Assembly: GCA_015057755.1 (NCBI GenBank)
Contig: SVDR01000027.1
Span: forward strand, 1-28,912
Source: Lachnoclostridium sp.
Lineage (GTDB): Bacteria > Bacillota_A > Clostridia > Lachnospirales > Lachnospiraceae
DNA: 28,912 nucleotides
Direction of reading: 5' to 3'
The position numbers and the translations under genes are program-made. Below are positions 1 through 6,175 of the stretch, one piece after another. Position 1 is the first letter of the stretch. Each line of letters begins with the position of its first letter. The notes below the pieces were generated by a model. The model saw only the letters and a program-made list of their open reading frames with translations. It was not told the DNA's origin and did not search any database.

Positions 1-2
1 CC

Positions 3-161
3 GCCTGCGACTACGAATGGCCGACCGACCGCAAAGAATACGGAACAAAGATTGTTTATGACGGCGAGACATTTAAGGTTTCTGCTACTGCATTCCTCTT
101 CGGTGGTCTTTGCGAAGGCGAGATCACAGATGTCATCATGCCGAAATTCAATCCCAAATAA
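3..161 (+). CDS. C-terminal fragment of an unidentified protein
   Basis: Reading frame 3 is open from the left edge of the window and ends at TAA 159-161. It gives about 52 residues, ending in ...CEGEITDVIMPKFNPK. The frame choice rests on the absence of stops, on codon use like the neighbouring genes, and on a terminator 10 bases after the stop. The start lies outside the window. I do not recognise the family. The fragment has no membrane segment or known motif and alternates charged and hydrophobic residues like a soluble, beta-rich domain. The frame beginning at ATG 58 is longer, but it runs into the antisense of the next gene and is not credible. Confidence 0.6.
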   Translation, partial: ACDYEWPTDRKEYGTKIVYDGETFKVSATAFLFGGLCEGEITDVIMPKFNPK

Positions 162-170
162 AAACCAAAG

Positions 171-201
171 GGGCAAGACCATTTCATCCACGGTCTTGCC
201 C
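171..201. terminator. Bidirectional intrinsic terminator
   Basis: GGGCAAGACC (171-180) pairs perfectly with GGTCTTGCCC (192-201) across an 11-base loop. TTTC follows on the plus strand, and a T-rich stretch (complement of 161-170) follows on the minus strand. It lies between two converging genes and can end both transcripts. Confidence 0.8.
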
Positions 202-210
202 TTTCACATT

Positions 211-1083
211 CTATCCATTCATACATTCACGCTCTATCACGTTCAATGTCGCCGCCGCATTCAAAAGAAATGCAAAGGACGGCTGTTCACTTTCATCCAC
301 CACGTTGTCATGGTACTTCTCTTTCATGACCAACAAACGTTCCTCTTCCGTTTCGTACGTTTTCATGATGTCAACAATCTCATTCTTGGTTTCTTCCAGT
401 TTCCCACGGATGAATTCCCAGGATCTCTTCATTTCTTCCGAATGATTACCGGCCTGGATACCCATGTGAGAGATGAAAAGTCGTTTCGCAGGAAGTTTTT
501 CCAACTTCTCCACCGCGTCCAGACACATCTGATAGCCCACCAGATAACACGGCATATACCAACCACCTTTAAACACGCCAATGGTTTCGCTGGCCATCAA
601 TATATCATCGTTTACCAGATAAGAAACAGAACATCTCGTATGACCCGGAGTTTCATAGACCTGGATCTTATGGTCACCGATTTCCAGCACATCGCCTTCT
701 TTGACCGTCACATCGATCTTGATCAGCTCTTCATCGTACGGCGGAAGTTCCAAACCGGCCCCTGCTGCCGCATCGGTACTGAGTCGTTTCATCGTCTCAC
801 GAACCGACGGTTTTTCCAATATCTTTGCAGCATACGCACTTCCATAGACCACCACATCCGGCCATTCCTTCTTCACGAACGGAAGTCCTGCGCAATGATC
901 ATAGTGGGAATGGGATAAAATCACCGCATCTAACGGTGCACCTTTCAATTCCCGTTTTATATTTTCAATCATCTTGTCTACGCTGTAGGCCATTCCCGCT
1001 TCATAAAGGATATTTTTTTCTCCTTTGATCAGCCAGGAGGCTTTCGTAGAATCTCCACAGACATTTACTACATAATCTGACAT
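211..1083 (-). CDS. MBL-fold metallo-hydrolase
   Basis: 290-residue cytoplasmic protein of the metallo-beta-lactamase superfamily, which hydrolyses esters, thioesters, phosphoesters or similar bonds with a bound pair of metal ions. The signature HSHYDH is at residues 58-63. A second metal-ligand region is ETPGHTRCS with His148, and a C-terminal histidine is in LFISHMG (His206). The Asp usually expected in the fourth motif (around 166) is Glu, in ASETIG, so metal binding may be unusual. The C-terminal 70 residues are helical and charged. The start is the ATG at 1083, with AGAGGG upstream and its own extended -10 promoter. It is divergent from the intron-split gene. Substrate cannot be told from sequence; related family members include glyoxalase II-like and flavoprotein-like hydrolases. 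Confidence 0.85.
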   Translation of the reverse strand: MSDYVVNVCGDSTKASWLIKGEKNILYEAGMAYSVDKMIENIKRELKGAPLDAVILSHSHYDHCAGLPFVKKEWPDVVVYGSAYAAKILEKPSVRETMKRLSTDAAAGAGLELPPYDEELIKIDVTVKEGDVLEIGDHKIQVYETPGHTRCSVSYLVNDDILMASETIGVFKGGWYMPCYLVGYQMCLDAVEKLEKLPAKRLFISHMGIQAGNHSEEMKRSWEFIRGKLEETKNEIVDIMKTYETEEERLLVMKEKYHDNVVDESEQPSFAFLLNAAATLNVIERECMNG

Positions 1084-1114
1084 ACAGATGCCCTCTTTTC
1101 ATTCAGTAACTTAA

Positions 1115-1144
1115 ATTATACCATGTGTTAATAATGCTCTGCAA
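1115..1144 (-). promoter_or_regulatory. Promoter of the MBL-fold hydrolase gene
   Basis: On the minus strand a perfect -10 TATAAT (1115-1120) is preceded by TGG (1121-1123), an extended -10. TTGCAG (1139-1144) is the -35 with an 18-base spacer. Start codon is about 30 bases downstream. Confidence 0.7.
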
Positions 1145-1158
1145 TATCGTTTTCTCTC

Positions 1159-1187
1159 TTGTACAACATTGAGCTTCCGTGTATAAT
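1159..1187 (+). promoter_or_regulatory. Promoter of the intron-split gene
   Basis: TTGTAC (1159-1164), 17 bases, then TATAAT (1182-1187). The transcript would have a leader of about 85 bases before the ATG at 1278, with GGAAGGA as ribosome site. The promoter is back to back with the divergent one at 1115-1144. Confidence 0.65.
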
Positions 1188-1277
1188 AATATTATCTATG
1201 CCCGCGATTTTGGCATATTCGGTCTGACCGTCTACGTTCACTCCGGGCTCACTTTACATTTGGAAGGATGAAAATAT

Positions 1278-1512
1278 ATGATCAAATTAGAGCGCACCAG
1301 CGTCATGAACCTGGAAAATGCGATCCGCGGTGCAAGAAACCCAATGAACAGTTGGGCTCGCATGGACAGCTACTACGATGAAGACGGTAACTTCATTCTC
1401 GGCGAAAACGATCTCGGACTCGCACAGAAACTGAGAAGAGCCGGAAGCGACCACAGAAAATATGTACGTCAGATTTTCGTATCTGTGGATATTACGGCTC
1501 CGTTATATTGGT
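1278..1512 (+). CDS. ThyX-like protein, exon 1 (split by group I intron)
   Basis: First exon of a 207-residue protein (exons 1278-1512 and 2526-2914). Read without splicing, the frame stops at 1512-1514 after ...VDITAPLYW. Joining T1512 to G2526 restores the frame and gives ...PLYWWKEFDTYKVATV. By eye, the joined protein follows the layout of flavin-dependent thymidylate synthase (ThyX). An N-terminal SVMNLENAIRGARN resembles the ThyX start, the stretch from AGSDHRKYVRQ to VANSTS falls where ThyX has its RHRX7S motif, and the C-terminal helices match in order. The arginines of that motif are absent, so ThyX activity is doubtful. The start ATG 1278 has GGAAGGA nine bases upstream. It could alternatively be an uncharacterised conserved family of the same fold. 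Confidence is high that the gene is real and split, moderate for the family. Confidence 0.8.
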
Positions 1513-2525
1513 AAACTTCTTTCTGCCAATGAAACACTTTTCCTGGTTATCGCCAGGGGTCACTAATGTGGCTAACGGGGAACCACCCATTGGAATCCCG
1601 TGGGAAACAATCTAACACGCTTCATATTCAACTATTGGTACATTGCTCCTTAAAAGAAAAGGGTATAAAATACCAATGAGGTGATTATGATGGCTAAGAC
1701 AAGAAAATCGTATCCTAAAAAAGACCTAACTGATATAAAAATCGGAATGCTAACCCCTGTAGAATGGTTACGCGGTGGACGTTGGAGATGCAAATGTGAT
1801 TGTGGTAATGAAACCATAGTTGACACAAGAAATCTCTCTAAAGGCCACACGCAAAGTTGTGGATGTATGCGATATGCTACTAAAAACGTTACAGACATGA
1901 CTGGCTATGAAGATGAAAACATAAGGGTTGTCTCCAGAGCAAAAAATGTAGGAGAAATCGCTGCATGGACTTGCATATGTAAACATTGCGGCAGAACCTT
2001 TGCCACTAAGGGAGCAAACATAAGACTCGGCTATACTCAGTCTTGTGGCTGCATCAATTCTAACAATGAGAAAAAAATAACCTCTCTACTACTGGAAAAC
2101 AATGTGGAATTTATTGCACAATACGCTTTCCCAGATTTGATTGGTGTAGGTGGTCGGCGATTACGGTTTGATTTTGCAATATTTAAGTATGGTGTACTCA
2201 AAAGACTCGTTGAATTTAACGGATTACAACACTATGAAAGACCAGGCGGTTCTTGGTCTAATCAATATGACACCCTCATAGAGAACGACCGTCGTAAAAT
2301 TGAATATTGTAAAAATAAAAATATCGACCTTAAAATTATTTCTTATAAAGATGAATACGATATACATGATTTAATAGATTGAACCTGTAGAGGCTATCCC
2401 CTATGCCTTCCGGGCGGGGGAGTAGGGCTGCTATTGATACGCAGCGAGATTTTAGGAAACGAAGTCTCTGAAAACCGAAATGGTGTCCTATCACTTCTGT
2501 GATAGTAAAAGATAGTCCACAAATG
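1513..2525 (+). ncRNA. Group I self-splicing intron
   Basis: A 1013-base ribozyme intron. Exon 1 end ATTGGT (1507-1512) pairs with the internal guide GCCAAT (1525-1530), with the obligatory U-G wobble at the 5' splice site (P1). The guide's upstream part TTCTTTCT (1517-1524) pairs with all eight bases of exon 2 start GGAAAGAA (2526-2533), giving P10. The intron ends in G2525, the expected terminal guanosine. P2 is CCTGG/CCAGG (1542-1546, 1553-1557). P7 is GGCTAT (2392-2397) with ATAGTC (2512-2517), inside the typical S element AAGATAGTCC. P8 is the perfect hairpin CTATCAC-TTCT-GTGATAG (2488-2505). The endonuclease gene sits between the P4-P6 region and the P7 5' strand, probably in the P6 loop. 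Splicing was not tested but all pairings agree with one precise excision. Confidence 0.93.
1687..2382 (+). CDS. Intron-encoded homing endonuclease, EDxHD/Vsr-like
   Basis: About 231 residues. The N-terminal half has two repeats of a small Cys-rich module (W-x-C-x-C-x-x-C-G ... S-C-G-C, at roughly residues 36-60 and 95-122), probably zinc-binding DNA-recognition units like those of phage homing nucleases. The C-terminal half has a PD-(D/E)XK/Vsr-type pattern: LRFDFAI near 160, LVEFNGLQHYE near 175-184, and NDRRKIEYCKNKNI near 200-212. This is the EDxHD homing endonuclease arrangement. It would cleave intron-less copies of the host gene and drive intron spread. GAGG at 1678-1681 fits ATG 1687 or ATG 1690; the upstream GTG 1681 overlaps the ribosome site. 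Codon use is A+T-richer than in the neighbours, as expected for an acquired gene. It ends 9 bases before the P7 region. Confidence 0.88.
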   Translation: MMAKTRKSYPKKDLTDIKIGMLTPVEWLRGGRWRCKCDCGNETIVDTRNLSKGHTQSCGCMRYATKNVTDMTGYEDENIRVVSRAKNVGEIAAWTCICKHCGRTFATKGANIRLGYTQSCGCINSNNEKKITSLLLENNVEFIAQYAFPDLIGVGGRRLRFDFAIFKYGVLKRLVEFNGLQHYERPGGSWSNQYDTLIENDRRKIEYCKNKNIDLKIISYKDEYDIHDLID

Positions 2526-2914
2526 GGAAAGAATTCGATACTTACAAAGTTGCAACTGTTGCAAACTCCACAAGCACGATGCACAAGATCCATGCGAAAC
2601 CGTTCGATATCGACGATTTCAGCCATGATCACATGACTCCGGACACTCTTGCTTTTATGCAGACCGTTGTAGATGAGCTCGAGAAGATCCGCCAGAAGTA
2701 CATGACAGAAGGCAAGAACAAAGAAGACTGGTATGATATGATCCAGCTTCTTCCGTCCAGCTACAACCAGATGCGTACAGTGACCATGAACTATGAAACA
2801 CTGATCAACATCTATTTTGCAAGACGTTTCCACAAATTACAGGAGTGGCATACATTCTGCGACTGGATCAAGACACTTCCGTATGCAGAAGAGATCATTA
2901 TTGCAGAGGAATAA
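2526..2914 (+). CDS. ThyX-like protein, exon 2
   Basis: Second exon, entered at G2526 in the frame KEFDTYKVATVANSTSTMHKI. It contributes about 129 of the 207 residues. The stretch LLPSSYNQMRTVTMNYETLINIYFARRFHKLQEWHTF (split here for description: QMRTVTMNYETL, then YFARRFHKLQEW) resembles the C-terminal helices of ThyX, where a conserved Arg and a (L)RL.PHAQ-like helix lie. Without splicing, translation could only restart at the internal ATG 2579, which has no ribosome site, so the exon is not a gene of its own. The stop is TAA 2912-2914 and a strong terminator follows 20 bases later. Confidence 0.8.
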
Positions 2915-2934
2915 ACTTCATAACATGCAAAAAC

Positions 2935-2973
2935 AACAGGCGGCAAATCCACCACAATGGACTGCCGCCTGTT
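2935..2973 (+). terminator. Intrinsic terminator of the intron-split gene
   Basis: AACAGGCGGCA (2935-2945) pairs with TGCCGCCTGTT (2963-2973), an 11-bp GC-rich stem with an extra TCCA/TGGA pairing in the loop, followed by ATTATT. The right arm shares GGACTGCCGCCTGT exactly with the terminator at 7399-7445. Confidence 0.75.
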
Positions 2974-3018
2974 ATTATTGTAATGTATTCCATATTTATG
3001 TAATGATAGAAAGACACA

Positions 3019-3033
3019 GAATTCCTCTGCATT
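3019..3033 (+). repeat. Left copy of a 15-bp inverted repeat flanking the Rpn relic
   Basis: GAATTCCTCTGCATT is the exact reverse complement of 3891-3905. The pair brackets the Rpn relic. An 11-base part (TGCAGAGGAAT) also occurs at 2902-2912 inside the end of exon 2. Confidence 0.55.
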
Positions 3034-3154
3034 CTCATACTGCTTTGCCTGACTCGGCATGAATTGTTACGACAACAGGCACATATAAAACCTGCTGTTA
3101 GATTGGTTTAAAGATTAAATAGATTTGATTATTTATTTTTTGCAACTGCAGTCA

Positions 3155-3876
3155 TCACATATCTTCCATAAACTGTTCGATGGTTTCGACTTTTGCTGCA
3201 AGTTTAGCCCATGCTCTTAACTTTTCCAGATGCTCTTCCTGCATGATCTGATCCTGCAGCAATTGCGGCACCGCTCCAATCTCTGACAAAAAATCAAGAA
3301 TGGAGTCTCTGCGTTCTTCTATACGACCTTCTATACGACCTTCTATACGTCCCGCCCTTCGTTCATCTTGCATCAATAACTCTGTCAGCATATATCGCTC
3401 CTCCATTCTTCTACTCTGCTTAATGTCATATACTGATTTTTGAAGGCTATCTACAAAATCATCATCAAAATCTGCTGTGCTTTCATTTAAATCCGCTCGA
3501 ACGTACATTAAAAACTTCACTAGTTCAGGTGACACCTCACTTGGATTCTCTCCTCTGGTATTCAGGAAAATCGTCATACTTCCATCATCCAACAAAGCTT
3601 CTGGCTCTTCCTGACATTGCTGCCTAAATGTATAGCGATATTTTCCCAACTTAAAAGGATCAAAATCACAGATAAATATGATATAAGCATTTGGAAGTTC
3701 CAAATATTCTTTCCGCACCGCAAGCATATCCATATCAATCTGACTGTGATAGTAACGTGCTCTTTTCCCCAATGCGGCTTGTGCAATCGTCTGCAATTAC
3801 GTTCATCGCACATAACTGCCCCGAACATGAAATTGTCTTTTATTGTAAGTTCCTTTAATGTCTTTCTTTTTGTCAT
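3155..3876 (-). pseudogene. Decayed Rpn-family PD-(D/E)XK nuclease/putative transposase
   Basis: The Rpn family (recombination-promoting nuclease, PD-(D/E)XK nuclease family transposase) normally starts like MTKRKTLKELTIKDNFMFGAVM and continues into a nuclease core. Here that start is encoded from ATG 3876 to about 3800. The remainder, from QTIAQAALGKRARYYHSQIDMDM through to ...EQFMEDM, is in another frame (3155 to about 3796). Compared with the usual family layout, about 50 residues are missing at the junction, including the segment holding the catalytic Asp and Glu-x-Gln/Lys. A deletion therefore removed the active site and broke the frame. The C-terminal part keeps the family's low-complexity GRIEGRIEGRIEE segment, encoded by three 12-base tandem repeats (3317-3352). 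The gene stands alone between inverted repeats. Restart at TTG 3796 is possible but would give no nuclease. Confidence 0.8.
3317..3352. repeat. Three 12-bp tandem repeats inside the Rpn relic
   Basis: TTCTATACGACC occurs twice in a row (3317-3328, 3329-3340), followed by TTCTATACGTCC (3341-3352). On the coding strand this is the repeated Gly-Arg-Ile-Glu stretch typical of Rpn proteins, a likely site of slippage. Confidence 0.85.
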
Positions 3877-3890
3877 TACGTTCCTCCACA

Positions 3891-3905
3891 AATGCAGAGG
3901 AATTC
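3891..3905 (+). repeat. Right copy of the 15-bp inverted repeat
   Basis: AATGCAGAGGAATTC, exact reverse complement of 3019-3033. It lies just upstream of the relic's start codon region. No clear target duplication was seen outside the pair. Confidence 0.55.
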
Positions 3906-4047
3906 CACCACCATAATACCATATCTCACCGAATCGTTCTAGTTTCTCAAGCGTATAATTCGAAAGTTTTTCTTCCCTATCCTTTTTCGTCCCCCAATCG
4001 TTATACTATAAGAAAGCGCTTTTATTTTTTATGAGAGGAGGAAAAAC

Positions 4048-4566
4048 ATGGACGCGGATTTTCTGCTTCTGCACCGGATGCGAAATGGCGATGAACAGGC
4101 CATCGAAGATTTTGTGCGGAAATATTATCCAATGATTTTGCGGTACTGCTGTTTGCACATCCGGGACATCGGCTACGCCGAAGATCTGACACAAGAAACC
4201 TTCGCCCGATTTTTTCGTACTCTCAGTCAGTATCATCATTACGGAAAGGCTGCGAATTATTTATATGTGATCGCGGGCAATCTGTGCCGGGACTACCATA
4301 AGAAGCAGACTGCGATTCCGATGGAAGAACTGCCCGAGCAGCCGGTGTATCCGATGGATTCTCTGATCCTGCAACTGGATATTCATCGTGCCCTGGAGAA
4401 GCTTCCGCCGGAACTTCGCGAAATAACCATCCTGTATTATTTTCAGGAACTAAAACAAAAAGAAATTGCAAAAATACTTAACATCGGTCTTCCGCTTGTT
4501 AAGTACCGGATCAAACGTGCAAAAGAATTACTGGAGCAATTTATTGGGAAGGAGGATGTAAAATGA
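4048..4566 (+). CDS. ECF-type RNA polymerase sigma factor
   Basis: 172-residue sigma-70 family factor. Region 2 spans about residues 8-80, with the core-binding motif AEDLTQETFARFF (44-56). Region 4 is about 112-165, a helix-turn-helix (LKQKEIAKILNI ... VKYRIKRAKELL) that reads the -35 element. No region 1 or 3, as usual for extracytoplasmic-function factors. Ribosome site GAGAGGAGG lies just before ATG 4048. The stop overlaps the next start as ATGA, so translation is coupled. No recognisable anti-sigma protein follows; the membrane protein next in line, which has a cytoplasmic N-terminal stretch, may hold the factor in check (inference). A weak -10 TATACT (4002-4007) precedes it. Confidence 0.9.
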   Translation: MDADFLLLHRMRNGDEQAIEDFVRKYYPMILRYCCLHIRDIGYAEDLTQETFARFFRTLSQYHHYGKAANYLYVIAGNLCRDYHKKQTAIPMEELPEQPVYPMDSLILQLDIHRALEKLPPELREITILYYFQELKQKEIAKILNIGLPLVKYRIKRAKELLEQFIGKEDVK

Positions 4567-5297
4567 ACCGAAACATGATCTGTGATGTCCCTGTCAGCGA
4601 GGAAAAACTGCTTGAAACGATTGCTGTCTCCAAATCATCTTTCCTTTTCGGAGAATCAGAACAGACGGTTTCCAGACTCGATTTTCTTTTTCTTCAAAGC
4701 AGGCTGATCCAAAAACGGTGGTGGTTCCTGCAGGGACTTCTGCTCGCCTGTGTCTGTCTGTTCCTATTTCACACGAAAACAGACTTTCTGATCCGCCGTG
4801 CACTCGGATTGACAGGGCCTCTATTTGTGATCCTGATCCTTCCTGAACTCTGGAAGAGCCGGATTTTCGATGCAATGGAAGTAGAATGTACAACTTACTA
4901 CACCATCCGTTCTATTTACGCCGCACGCCTGACCATCTTTGCCGGAGTCGATTTTCTGCTCTTGTCCGTTTTTTTTACTGCTGCCTCTGTGTTCGCAAAG
5001 ATTACGATATGGGAAATGCTGATTCAATTCATGCTCCCCTTCAACGTGACATGCTGTATCTGTTTTCGAACTCTGTATGCAAAACAGATCCGTTCGGAAG
5101 CTCTGGCTATGCTTTTATGCATCTTATGGTGCGGTATTTGGGCAATGCTGATCATGAATAACACCATTTATTCCATCATTTCTTTTCCGGTCTGGATCAC
5201 GGCGTTTGCTGCATCCATTTTCGGAATTTGGTATACCCTTCGTCAGGGATGGAAGAAATGGCAAACAATTTTGGAGGTGAAACCTTTATGGATTTAA
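4563..5297 (+). CDS. Multi-spanning membrane protein of the sigma/ABC unit
   Basis: 244 residues. About 50 soluble N-terminal residues are followed by six predicted membrane helices (roughly 52-69, 81-98, 122-145, 150-168, 178-198, 205-225). The family is not recognised with certainty. Position between an ECF sigma factor and an ABC ATPase, with a 4-base overlap with the first and a 10-base overlap with the second, argues for a shared function. Two roles fit: a membrane-bound regulator of the sigma factor, or a second permease subunit of the transporter. The first cytoplasmic segment is short for a classical zinc anti-sigma domain and lacks the His-x3-Cys-x2-Cys signature. Confidence 0.8.
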   Translation: MNRNMICDVPVSEEKLLETIAVSKSSFLFGESEQTVSRLDFLFLQSRLIQKRWWFLQGLLLACVCLFLFHTKTDFLIRRALGLTGPLFVILILPELWKSRIFDAMEVECTTYYTIRSIYAARLTIFAGVDFLLLSVFFTAASVFAKITIWEMLIQFMLPFNVTCCICFRTLYAKQIRSEALAMLLCILWCGIWAMLIMNNTIYSIISFPVWITAFAASIFGIWYTLRQGWKKWQTILEVKPLWI

Positions 5298-6175
5298 AAA
5301 TATCGAACCTGACAAAAGACTTCGACGGATTTAAAGCCGTCAATGACTTCAGCTTTCAAATGAACGGTGGCGTATATGGTCTGCTGGGTGTAAACGGAGC
5401 AGGCAAAACAACACTCATGCGAATGCTGACTACCCTGTTAACACCTTCTTCCGGCTCAATTACCTGGAATGGCAAAGATGTATTTGCCATGGATGGTGAA
5501 TATCGGAAACTTCTGGGATATCTGCCGCAGGATTTCGGCTGCTATCCTGATTTTACCGTCTATGATTATCTCATGTACATCGCTGCCCTCAAAGGCATTC
5601 GCCCTGCGGCTGCAAAACAGCGTGTAAAAGAATTGTTGAAGCAGGTTGGTCTGACAAAAAACCAGCACAAAAAAATGAAGACTTTCTCCGGAGGTATGAA
5701 ACGCCGGGCAGGAATTGCCCAGGCTATGCTGAATGATCCAAAAATTCTGATCCTGGACGAACCCACTGCAGGCCTTGATCCCAGCGAACGAATCCGTTTT
5801 CGCAATCTCATCAGTGAACTTTCCGAAGATCGGATCGTACTGCTGTCCACCCATATTGTTTCCGATATTGAATATATTGCTAACGAAATCCTGTTGATGA
5901 AGGACGGGCAGCTCGTGATTTCCGGAACTTCCGAACATATCATTGAATCCATGCAGGAGTCCGTGTGGATCTGCCAGGCATCCAAAAGCAGCATCGATAC
6001 CTACTTAAAACAGTTCAAGGTGTCCAATGTAAAAACCGTTCCCGGCGGTGCTAAGCTGCGCATCATTTCAAAAAAACCGCCCACAGAAGATGCCGTCCGG
6101 ACCGATGCCACACTGGAAGATGTGTTCCTCTATTATTTTGGAGAAAGAGCAGGTAACAACGATGATACGATATGA
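5288..6175 (+). CDS. ABC transporter ATP-binding protein
   Basis: 295-residue ATPase from ATG 5288, which has GGAGGTG nine bases upstream; the frame is open further 5' but without a ribosome site. Walker A GVNGAGKT is at 34-41, Q-loop Gln at 81, signature FSGGMKRR at 133-140, Walker B ILILDEP at 153-159 and the switch His at 189 (LLSTHI). The FSGGMKRR signature and the roughly 75-residue C-terminal extension are typical of ABC-2 exporters for drugs, lantibiotics or lipids. It overlaps the membrane protein before it and the permease after it, so all four genes are probably one transcript driven by the sigma factor (inference). Confidence 0.93.
   Translation: MDLKISNLTKDFDGFKAVNDFSFQMNGGVYGLLGVNGAGKTTLMRMLTTLLTPSSGSITWNGKDVFAMDGEYRKLLGYLPQDFGCYPDFTVYDYLMYIAALKGIRPAAAKQRVKELLKQVGLTKNQHKKMKTFSGGMKRRAGIAQAMLNDPKILILDEPTAGLDPSERIRFRNLISELSEDRIVLLSTHIVSDIEYIANEILLMKDGQLVISGTSEHIIESMQESVWICQASKSSIDTYLKQFKVSNVKTVPGGAKLRIISKKPPTEDAVRTDATLEDVFLYYFGERAGNNDDTI

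Noticed and set aside
52..918. 288-codon open frame on the plus strand opposite the MBL hydrolase gene
   Set aside because: It is antisense to a clear metallo-hydrolase, begins in the wrong frame of the preceding gene, crosses a terminator, and encodes an implausible His/Phe/Arg-rich sequence.
1687..2382. HNH homing endonuclease
   Set aside because: The Cys-rich modules look like those next to HNH domains, but no His-Asn-His core is present; the C-terminal half has the RFDF/VEFNGLQHYE pattern of Vsr-like EDxHD nucleases.
1278..2914. Reading the two halves of the ThyX-like gene as a frameshifted or IS-disrupted pseudogene
   Set aside because: Excision of 1513-2525 restores the frame exactly, and P1, P7, P8 and P10 pairings show a functional ribozyme intron rather than an insertion or decay.
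3074..3100. AACAGG...CCTGCTGTT hairpin downstream of the Rpn relic
   Set aside because: The stem is short with a bulge, and no T-run follows on either strand; not strong enough to call.
4011..4024. Possible catabolite-responsive (cre) site AGAAAGCGCTTTTA before the sigma factor gene
   Set aside because: It departs from the cre consensus at two of the fixed positions, and a short AAAGCGCTTT palindrome can arise by chance in an A/T-rich leader.
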